Shown here piece after piece: positions 41,996 through 49,178 of a stretch of DNA of 64,000 nucleotides. Both the position numbers and the translations under genes were made by a program. Positions within the stretch are counted from its first letter, which is position 1. Each line of letters begins with the position of its first letter. The notes beneath the pieces are model-generated. The model made no database searches and was not told where the DNA came from. It saw only the letters and a program-made list of their open reading frames with translations. The DNA is from Agromyces atrinae (GTDB lineage Bacteria; Actinomycetota; Actinomycetes; Actinomycetales; Microbacteriaceae). The DNA lies in contig NZ_JACCBI010000001.1 in NCBI RefSeq assembly GCF_013407835.1, positions 682,001-746,000 of the forward strand. Reading direction: 5' to 3'.

Positions 41996-43311
41996 GTGAG
42001 ACGTTCCTGCTCCCCGACCTCGGCGAAGGGCTCACCGAGGCGACCGTCGTGACGTGGCTCGTCGAGGCCGGCGACGTCGTCACGGTCGATCAGCCGATCG
42101 TCGAGGTCGAGTCGGCCAAATCCGTCGTGCAGCTCCCGTGCCCGCACGCGGGTCGCGTCGAGCGCCTCGGCGCCGCCATCGGTGACGTCATCCACGAGGG
42201 CGATGTGCTCGTCGAGATCGATGCGGCGACCGGAGAGACGGCTGTCGCCGAGTCATCCCCCGCCTCACCGGACGGCGACGCGTCGGGCGCCGTCCTCATC
42301 GGCTACGGAACGCGGGCGAAGACGGCATCGGCGCGATCGGGCCGCCGATTCGGACGAACGACGGAGCCCGTCACCGAAGCGGCGCCTCGGTCTACCGGCA
42401 TGCCGCTCGACCCCGACCGTCGCTCCCCCGTCGTCTCTCCGCTCGTCCGTCGCCTCGCTCGCGAGAACGGCTTCGAGGCGTCGCAGCTCCTCGGTTCCGG
42501 CGCCGACAACCTCGTGATGCGTCGCGACGTCGAGGCCGTCGTCTCCGCACGCGAGGCGACCGCGCGCGCCTCGGACACCGCACCGACGGATGACGCCCCG
42601 ACACGTACTTCTGCGCCCGGTGCCGACCGCCGCGAGGCGCTCGAACCGCTTCGTCGAGCAGCAGCGGACCATTTCGCACGCTCGCGCCGCGAGATACCCG
42701 AGGCGACGATCTGGCTCGATGTCGATGCGTCACCGCTCCTCGCCGCACGAGACGAGATCCAGGCGGCGACGGGAGAACGGTTCGGCCTGACGGCGCTGCT
42801 CGCCCGTTTCGCGATCGCGGGCCTCGTGAGGCACCCCGTGCTCAACGCGTCGTTCGACAGCGAGAGGTCCGAGATCGTTCACCACGATCACGTGAACCTC
42901 GGCATCGCGGCTCAGACGCCCCGGGGGCTCATGGTGCCCGTCGTGCGTGGGGCCGGCGAGCTCTCGCTCCGCGATCTCGCGCACGGCATCGACGGAGCAG
43001 TGAGTGCCGCGCGCGCCGCATCGGCGCCGGCGGACGCCTTCCGCGGCGGCACGTTCACGCTCAACAACTTCGGTTCCCTCGGCGTCGACGGTTCGGCGGC
43101 GATCATCAATCACCCCGAGGTCGCGATACTCGGTATCGGCCGCTTCGTCGAGAGGCCCTGGGTCGTCGAGGGAGCGATCTGCGTCCGCACGGTCGTCGAG
43201 CTGTCGTTCGTCTTCGACCACCGCGTGTGCGATGGTCAGGTCGCCGCCGACTTCCTCACGTTCGTCGGCCGATGCATCGAGCGCCCCGTCGCGCTAATCG
43301 CCGAGATCTGA
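41992..43311 (+). CDS. Dihydrolipoamide acyltransferase (E2) of the 2-oxoacid dehydrogenase complex
   Basis: 439 residues. One lipoyl domain (Lys in VEVESAKSVVQLP, near 45), an Ala/Pro-rich linker, a peripheral subunit-binding domain (SPLVRRLARENGFEASQLLG, near 145), a second linker, then the catalytic domain ending FVFDHRVCDGQVAADFL with the His and Asp of the HxxxDG motif. It forms the core and transfers the acyl group to CoA. No E3 (lipoamide dehydrogenase) gene is in the window, so E3 is shared or distant. It converges with the next gene with only 3 bases between. Confidence 0.94.
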   Translation: MSETFLLPDLGEGLTEATVVTWLVEAGDVVTVDQPIVEVESAKSVVQLPCPHAGRVERLGAAIGDVIHEGDVLVEIDAATGETAVAESSPASPDGDASGAVLIGYGTRAKTASARSGRRFGRTTEPVTEAAPRSTGMPLDPDRRSPVVSPLVRRLARENGFEASQLLGSGADNLVMRRDVEAVVSAREATARASDTAPTDDAPTRTSAPGADRREALEPLRRAAADHFARSRREIPEATIWLDVDASPLLAARDEIQAATGERFGLTALLARFAIAGLVRHPVLNASFDSERSEIVHHDHVNLGIAAQTPRGLMVPVVRGAGELSLRDLAHGIDGAVSAARAASAPADAFRGGTFTLNNFGSLGVDGSAAIINHPEVAILGIGRFVERPWVVEGAICVRTVVELSFVFDHRVCDGQVAADFLTFVGRCIERPVALIAEI

Positions 43312-43314
43312 TCT

Positions 43315-43797
43315 CTAGAAGAACTCGTCGGGCGTTCCCGCTGCGCGCTCGACGTCGCGCGTGCTGATACCCGATGTGGTGAGCTTCGAGACGGCCAGAC
43401 GCAGCCCCGATTCCATCTGGGCGGCCCACGCGTCCGACTCGCGTGCCGAGGCCTCAGCGGCGAGTGCTCGTTCCTCGGCGAGTTCGGCGGCGGAACGCGC
43501 CGACCTGACCTGACCGATGGCGAGCGTGATGCCGTAGTACGCGGCGACGATCGTGACGATGGGGGCCGCGATCACGGCGAGAGCGACGACTCCGTCGGCT
43601 CCGCTCCCGAAGGCGATGAAGATCAGGAAGGCGAGGAACAGGGCCGTGACGCCGATGATGACGACGAGCATGAAACGGAACTGCTCGGCCGCACCGCGAC
43701 GCGCCTCGCTCGGAGACACCTCAGGGAGGACCGTGGTCGCCAACGGGTCGATCTCGATGGTGGGTGCCGGCGCGTTCTGCGGGCTCTGTTCGGACAT
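43315..43797 (-). CDS. Hypothetical two-span membrane protein
   Basis: 160 residues. Two adjacent hydrophobic segments (FMLVVIIGVTALFLAFLIF and VVALAVIAAPIVTIVAAYYG, about 40-95) separate a Pro-rich N-terminus from a charged helical C-terminus (SARSAAELAEERALAAEASA). The C-terminus looks like a coiled coil. I do not recognise a family. A GGAGGAA ribosome binding site precedes the ATG. It is convergent with the E2 gene. Confidence 0.7.
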   Translation of the reverse strand: MSEQSPQNAPAPTIEIDPLATTVLPEVSPSEARRGAAEQFRFMLVVIIGVTALFLAFLIFIAFGSGADGVVALAVIAAPIVTIVAAYYGITLAIGQVRSARSAAELAEERALAAEASARESDAWAAQMESGLRLAVSKLTTSGISTRDVERAAGTPDEFF

Positions 43798-43886
43798 GCG
43801 TTCCTCCGCTGGTTCAGGTGGGTGGCCCCAGTCTGAGGGGCACGGGAAGACAGGTCAAGACGACGCGGCGTGCGCCGCGTCACGTG

Positions 43887-44372
43887 TCAGCGAATGCTCG
43901 GGAGCGACGACCTCGACCATGAGCGCACGCGCTCGGGGGTCAGGCGGGCCGAGCGGGCGATCGCCGTCAGTCGTTCGCCGCGATGCGCCGCGGCGATGAC
44001 CTCACCGCGCAGGGCGACGAGAAGCGCGGCCGCGCCGTCGCGCTCCCCCCGAGCCACCGCTGCCGCATGATGACCCGCGAGCGTCGCGAGGCGCGGATGC
44101 TTGACGATCACGAAGCCGTTGCCCACCGCGGCCTCGCGCACCTCGGGGTCGAAGGCGTCGAACTCGACGAGCCCCGCCACGAGTCGCGCGACCACGACGA
44201 GTGCGTCGGCCCGGTCGTAGCTCCCGAGCCATTCGGCCGGGCCGTCGTCGTCGTCACGCACGGTCACCCTGACCCACCCGAAGTCCTCCGCGGGGCGTGG
44301 CGTCACGCCCTCGCGGAGGATCGACTGGAGCGTCCAGGGCAGGAGGCTCCTCGGTCGTCTGGTCTCAATCAT
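43887..44372 (-). CDS. Hypothetical protein
   Basis: 161 residues from the ATG at 44372 (MIETRRPRSLLPWTLQ). Longer upstream frames would be out of character in composition. The N-terminal part is beta-rich (WVRVTVRDDDDGPAEWLGSY); the last 45 residues look like a helix-turn-helix (LRGEVIAAAHRGERLTAIAR, RLTPERVRSW). I recognise no family. No promoter hexamer lies close to the start. It is the last gene before TerC on this strand, separated by 143 bases. Confidence 0.6.
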   Translation of the reverse strand: MIETRRPRSLLPWTLQSILREGVTPRPAEDFGWVRVTVRDDDDGPAEWLGSYDRADALVVVARLVAGLVEFDAFDPEVREAAVGNGFVIVKHPRLATLAGHHAAAVARGERDGAAALLVALRGEVIAAAHRGERLTAIARSARLTPERVRSWSRSSLPSIR

Positions 44373-44515
44373 GGGCCGACCCCCGGCGTTCGAGTGCAGA
44401 GCGCCGATCGGCCCTCTCAGACTCTGTTTCCGGATAAGCACCGTTTGTTTCAGAGCGGCCGCGTCGGGCGTGACCCCAGTTCGGGGCCACCGGAACAGCC
44501 CGCGGACGCGAAGTC

Positions 44516-45541
44516 CTACTCGGAGATCTCCTTCTCGACCTCTTCCGGCGTCCGGGAGAGCGTGCTCGTCGCCTTGCGGGCGTCGGAGCGGGTCTTGATG
44601 AGGCTCGCGACGGTGGCGACGACGATCGTCGCACCGATGAAGGTCAAGGAGAACCAGATCGGGATCTCGGGCGCCCACTCGACGTGCTCACCACCGTTGA
44701 TGAAGGGCAGCTCGTTGACGTGCAGCGCGTGGAGCACGAGCTTCACGCCGATGAAGGCGAGGATGACGGCCAGGCCCTGTGCGAGGTAGACGAGACGTTC
44801 GAGCAGTCCACCGATGAGGAAGAAGAGCTGGCGGAGACCCATGAGGGCGAATGCATTGGCCGTGAAGACGATGTAGGCCTCTTCGGTCAGACCGTAGATC
44901 GCCGGGATCGAGTCGAGCGCGAAGACGAGGTCGATGAATCCGATGGCGATGATCGTGAGGAGCATCGGCGTGACCCAGCGGCGACCGTCCTTGACGACCG
45001 TGAGCCGGTCGCCGTGGTACTCGTCGGTGACGGGCAGGATGCGGCGCACGAACTTCATGAACCAGCCGTCGGCCGGGTTGCCGCCGTGCCCACCGCGCGC
45101 CTGCTGGTAGGCGAGGATCAGGAGGAACGCACCGAAGATGTAGAAGACCCACGAGAAGTTCTCGATGAGGGCGGCGCCGACCGCGATGAAGCCGCCGCGC
45201 AGGATGAGCGCGATGACGATGCCGATCATCAGCACCTTCTGCTGGTACTTCTTCGGAACGGCGAAGCCCGTCATGACGATGAGGAAGACGAAGAGGTTGT
45301 CGATCGACAGGGCCTTCTCGGTCAGATAGCCGGCGAAGTACTCACCGCCGTAGGTCCAGTCGACGGTGACGCCGATACCGACGCCGAAGAGCAGTGCGAG
45401 CCCGATGTAGAAGGCCGACCATCGCGCCGACTCCCCGATCGACGGTTCATGCGGCTTCCGCACGTGCACGAAGAACTCGTATACGAAGAACGCGATCGTG
45501 ACGGCGATCGTGATGATCCAGACCAGGGGGGTCACATTCAA
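44516..45541 (-). CDS. TerC family integral membrane protein (probable manganese exporter)
   Basis: 341 residues with about nine membrane spans. The two acidic family motifs are EKALSIDNLFVFL and DLVFALDSIPAIYG, which ligate the metal in the TerC/Alx group. The C-terminus is charged. The start is probably the TTG at 45541, because GGAG lies 6 bases upstream; the alternative GTG at 45535 has no ribosome binding site. A yybP-ykoY riboswitch in its leader supports manganese export rather than tellurite resistance. Confidence 0.9.
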   Translation of the reverse strand: MNVTPLVWIITIAVTIAFFVYEFFVHVRKPHEPSIGESARWSAFYIGLALLFGVGIGVTVDWTYGGEYFAGYLTEKALSIDNLFVFLIVMTGFAVPKKYQQKVLMIGIVIALILRGGFIAVGAALIENFSWVFYIFGAFLLILAYQQARGGHGGNPADGWFMKFVRRILPVTDEYHGDRLTVVKDGRRWVTPMLLTIIAIGFIDLVFALDSIPAIYGLTEEAYIVFTANAFALMGLRQLFFLIGGLLERLVYLAQGLAVILAFIGVKLVLHALHVNELPFINGGEHVEWAPEIPIWFSLTFIGATIVVATVASLIKTRSDARKATSTLSRTPEEVEKEISE

Positions 45542-45575
45542 GGCAGGCTCCAAACCAAGCGCGAACGCATCGACG

Positions 45576-45670
45576 CAAGGTCTTCTCCATCCCTCGATGA
45601 GGGACCGGTCGCCCGGGATGCAACACACATCCGTATTGACGAGCCAACCGTGGCGGAGTACTCCCCTTGG
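45576..45670 (-). ncRNA. yybP-ykoY manganese riboswitch upstream of terC
   Basis: On the minus strand the leader reads CCAAGGGGAGTA (the GGGGAGTA loop is the hallmark), then CGTCAATACG as the second conserved loop, a GATG...CATCCCGG hairpin, and GAAGACCTTG, which pairs with the 5' CAAGG to close P1. This follows the yybP-ykoY order seen in known Mn2+-sensing examples. About 34 bases separate P1 from the TTG, and GCGTCGATGCGTTCGCGC may form the expression platform around the GGAG site. Mn2+ would turn terC on. Confidence 0.85.
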
Positions 45671-45804
45671 TTCTGCGAATCTAGGGTATCCGCACCTGAA
45701 CTTCCTGTGAGGATGCCGAGAACGCGTCACCCCGCTCTCCCGACGGCACCGTCGGCGACCGTCACTCGCGCGACCGACTACCGTTGACGGCGGGGGTAGC
45801 GAGA

Positions 45805-48798
45805 GTGACTGGTACTGACGAGACGGGGACGACTGTCCCCGACGACGCCGAACGTATTCCGGACACCCGGCCCCGACCGACGCCGTTGTGGGCGCTGCTT
45901 TCGCGGTGGCTCACACGCCTCGAGGCCTGGCTCCGGTCGCACGGCGGCACACCCTTGCGCTACGGCATCCGCGCTGTCTGGGTCACGATCGCGGCGATCG
46001 CGGCATTCCTTCTCGTCGGCCCCGTCATCAATCCTCCGCTCAGCCTCGACGACATCACCGAGTCGGCGAGCACGGCGACCGAGACCTGGATCGCGCGCGA
46101 CTTCGACGCCGACTACACGATCTCGAGAGACGCTGACGGCCGACTGCACGCCGACGTCGTCGAGACGATCACGGCGTTCTTCCCCGACGACGTCGACGAG
46201 TCCGGCATCGAGCGCATCCTCGCGACGCAGTACGAGGGGCACGATCTCGCCCCGCGAGGCCTCGAGGTCGAGATCGACGGCACGTCGGTCGAACCGGATG
46301 TCCGCTCGACGGCCGACCGTCTGCACATCGAACTCGATACCGGCGAACGGCTGCGGGGTGACCATGAATTCGTCATCCGCTATCGACTGTCGGATCTCGC
46401 CTACACCGCGACCGACGACGTCACGGGCGGTCCCGTCGACCTGCTCGAGTGGAGCGTCTTCGGGCCGAGCTGGCCGCAGGCCTTCTCGGCACTGAACGTC
46501 AGCGTCACGCTGCCGGACGAACTCGACGAGCTCCTCGTGCGACAGCCCTTCGGGGGCGTGGCGTGGACCCTCGTCAGCGGAGCCGATTGGCTCGACCGTG
46601 AGGACGACTCCCCCGCCGGCCAGAACGTCTACGCGTTCTCGGTCGACCAGAACATGCCGCCGTACTCCCTGTCGTGGTTCCGCATGGTGTTCCCCGAGGG
46701 CACGTTCACGATGCCGCCGCCCACTCCGCTCTTCATCCTGCAGACGTTCGGGCCGCTCATCCCGCTCGGCATCCTGCTGCTGACGCTTCCGTTCTCGTTG
46801 GCGGCGCGCGCCGTCGCGTGGAGCGATGCGCGCGGGCGACCCTGGTACGTCGCTCAGTACGCGCCGCCGAAGAACGTCTCGGCGGCCCAGGCGGCGCAGA
46901 TCATGCGTCGGCCCCGAACGCGTGAACTCGCCCTCGCCCTCGCGGCCCTCGCCGACTCCTCTCGTAGTCGACGACCGGAGGCCCTCGCTGCCGTCGGTCG
47001 TGCCGCTCACCGGACGGGTCGCGTGGGAGATCGATTCCGCGCACGCACCGCGTACTTCTTCGATCGGGCACGCCACGCGCAGATCGCCGACGGCTTCCGC
47101 CGCATCCCGCGCGGTTTCGTGCGTGACGGCTTCATCGCCGCGCCCCTCGCGCTCACACTCGTGCAGCTCGCCACGATCCGGCAGCTCTCCCACCAGGAGA
47201 CGCTCGCGGTCATCTGGTGGCCCGGGCTCTTCGCCCTCGTCTCCTTCGTCATCTCCGCGATCGTGCTCGGCATCGCGCTCTCCGCGCGCCCGCTGACCCG
47301 CAAGGGTGCGCTCGCCCGTCAACATCTGCTCGGCGTCGAGGCGTATGCCGATCAGACGTCGATGCTCGACCGCGTCACGATCGACGACGCGCTCCTTCCC
47401 TACGCGGTCGTCACGGCCGACCCGCGTGATGCCGGCCGCAGCATCGTCGCCCTCGTCGACCGCGAACTCGGCGAGGGAGCGTCGAGGCGGGGATGGCGGA
47501 CCGGAGACTTCCTCTCGTGGCCGCGCCTCATCCTCCGCGCCGCGGCGGTGCTCATCGTCGCGGGCGCCATCGCGATGGTCGCTCTCGTGCCGAACCCGTA
47601 CGAGCGTGTGTCGACCTACGATCGGTACGACTTCGAGTCGCGAGGAACCCTCTACGTGCAGGTCGACAGCGCCGAGGTGGAGGCTCACATCTCTTCCGAT
47701 GGCGACCGGCCGAGGATCGATGCCACCCTGCGTTTCGGCATCGAGTTCGACGAGGACTCGCGCCGAGTGCCGCAGTTCGCCGTGCCCGTCATGAACGCGA
47801 TCGACGGACAAGACCTCGGCCTCGTCGTCGACGACGTCTCGATCGATGGCGAATCCGTGCCGTTCGAGGTCACCGAGAACCTCGATGTCTCGACGATCAC
47901 GACGGTCATGGGCGACGTCCGCGTCGGCGAGGCCGAGGCCGTCGTCACCTATGCCTACACGTCACCCGCCGTCATCGGCGAGGGCTCACCCGTGTCGGGA
48001 GAGCAAGGACACCCTGTCGACCGCATCCGCTGGGCCGGCCTCCTCGACGGCTGGGAGAGCGGGTGGACGCACCCCTCCGCTCCCGACCCGGTCACGATCT
48101 CCGTGCGCATCGACGACTCGGTGAGCGACCGTGCCCTGAGCTCGGGGTGGCTGCGCGAAGACCCCGACACCGCCGAGGAAGCCCGCGACTGGAAGGACTC
48201 GTCGTACGCGTTCGGTACGCTCGACGACGAACTCGGCGCACCCGAGTACCTCACGGAAGTCGAGTACGGCACTCTCGTCGAGAGCCGCGACAGCGCTGAC
48301 GCGGGGGTCGTGCACACGATGACCGTCACGGAGGGCGAGTACGGCTACCCGACGCGCTCGACGTACTCCGACCTGGGCGTGCTCCTCGAGTTCCCGGAGG
48401 GCACCTGGGCGGGCCCTGACGCCGAGGCGCGCGATGCTCAGGCGTTCGCGTGGGCCCTGCCGATCATCGTCGTCACATCGACGGCCGGTCTCGCGATACT
48501 CATCGGTGTCATCGCCGTCGGCAGATCCCTCCTCCGCGGCCGCCGGATGACGCAGGGAACGCTGCGCGACGTGTTCTGGTGGCTCGGCCCGGCCGCGGCG
48601 ATCGCCGCATCGATCGTGTGCGTCTGGGCGACGGGCGACATGCCCGCGAGCTGGGTCGAGGGCGCCATCATGCTCTGGGCGGCGGGGCTCGGCGTGATCG
48701 CAGCGATCACCTCATGGGTCGTCGTGCGCCCGCCCGCGCCCGCCGCTCCCCCGTCGGCGTCGAAGCGACCTCAGAACCGCAAGCGCCCGCGGCGCTGA
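45805..48798 (+). CDS. Large DUF2207-like membrane protein with two extracellular domains
   Basis: 997 residues from GTG 45805 (GGGGG 8 bases upstream; a TTG at 45784 would add 7 residues). Membrane span near 54-75, extracellular beta-rich DUF2207 domain about 78-305, spans near 308-336, cytoplasmic region, two spans about 447-495, another near 574-596, a second extracellular domain about 597-878, then three spans (879-975) and a basic tail. Both extracellular domains share a layout and a late aromatic segment (WSVFGPSWPQ; WAGLLDGWESGW). Function is unknown. No partner gene is adjacent. Confidence 0.8.
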   Translation: MTGTDETGTTVPDDAERIPDTRPRPTPLWALLSRWLTRLEAWLRSHGGTPLRYGIRAVWVTIAAIAAFLLVGPVINPPLSLDDITESASTATETWIARDFDADYTISRDADGRLHADVVETITAFFPDDVDESGIERILATQYEGHDLAPRGLEVEIDGTSVEPDVRSTADRLHIELDTGERLRGDHEFVIRYRLSDLAYTATDDVTGGPVDLLEWSVFGPSWPQAFSALNVSVTLPDELDELLVRQPFGGVAWTLVSGADWLDREDDSPAGQNVYAFSVDQNMPPYSLSWFRMVFPEGTFTMPPPTPLFILQTFGPLIPLGILLLTLPFSLAARAVAWSDARGRPWYVAQYAPPKNVSAAQAAQIMRRPRTRELALALAALADSSRSRRPEALAAVGRAAHRTGRVGDRFRARTAYFFDRARHAQIADGFRRIPRGFVRDGFIAAPLALTLVQLATIRQLSHQETLAVIWWPGLFALVSFVISAIVLGIALSARPLTRKGALARQHLLGVEAYADQTSMLDRVTIDDALLPYAVVTADPRDAGRSIVALVDRELGEGASRRGWRTGDFLSWPRLILRAAAVLIVAGAIAMVALVPNPYERVSTYDRYDFESRGTLYVQVDSAEVEAHISSDGDRPRIDATLRFGIEFDEDSRRVPQFAVPVMNAIDGQDLGLVVDDVSIDGESVPFEVTENLDVSTITTVMGDVRVGEAEAVVTYAYTSPAVIGEGSPVSGEQGHPVDRIRWAGLLDGWESGWTHPSAPDPVTISVRIDDSVSDRALSSGWLREDPDTAEEARDWKDSSYAFGTLDDELGAPEYLTEVEYGTLVESRDSADAGVVHTMTVTEGEYGYPTRSTYSDLGVLLEFPEGTWAGPDAEARDAQAFAWALPIIVVTSTAGLAILIGVIAVGRSLLRGRRMTQGTLRDVFWWLGPAAAIAASIVCVWATGDMPASWVEGAIMLWAAGLGVIAAITSWVVVRPPAPAAPPSASKRPQNRKRPRR

Positions 48799-48820
48799 TC
48801 ACTCGCGTACGCGAGATGGC

Positions 48821-49142
48821 TCACAGCACGTCGGCGATGAGCGCGAGCGTTCCGTCAGGGTCTTCGAGGTGCATGTCGTGATGCACGCCGGCGAAACGCC
48901 TGATCTGCCATCCCACCGCCTCGAGCTCGGCGGCCATCGCATCGGAAAGAACCGCGGGCGACTCGTCCGAGAGGACGATCGTCGACGGCACCTCGGGTGC
49001 CGCGATCCTGATCGGGTGGAACGCGACGTCGCGGAACACTCCGATCGCCATCGACGCATCGAACAGCTCACGACTCCGCGCAATGACGCTGTGCAGGTCG
49101 GTGGCGTTCGCCGGATCCGATGGTCTCCGCGTTGAGCTGCAT
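48821..49142 (-). pseudogene. Remnant of an alpha/beta hydrolase gene (internal deletion and frameshift)
   Basis: An ATG at 49142 opens MQLNAETIGSGE, the usual beginning of a small alpha/beta hydrolase, but its frame ends within 25 codons. A second frame, ending at 48821, gives the C-terminal part of such an enzyme: RSRELFDASMAIGVFRDVAF, VPSTIVLSDESPAVLSDA, and HHDMHLEDPDGTLA with the catalytic-His region. The middle, including the GxSxG nucleophile, is missing. The simplest view is a deletion that fused the first dozen codons out of frame to the last 95. A small real ORF from ATG 49150 (109 codons) cannot be excluded. Confidence 0.6.
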
Positions 49143-49178
49143 CGTGCCATTATCCCCGCACGACTCGGTCGGGCGCGG

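Noticed and set aside
44470..44490. Hairpin (GTGACCCC / GGGGCCAC) after terC
   Set aside because: One internal mismatch and no T-run on the minus strand; too weak to call a terminator.
44516..45541. Tellurite resistance as the role of TerC
   Set aside because: No other ter genes are present, and the manganese riboswitch gives a better explanation.
45778..47811. 677-codon minus-strand frame opposite the DUF2207-like gene
   Set aside because: No domain, and it would bury the terC riboswitch promoter region; shadow.
48802..48815. Palindrome CTCGCGTACGCGAG after the DUF2207-like gene
   Set aside because: Perfect but with no loop or T-run; could be a weak terminator or chance in GC-rich DNA.
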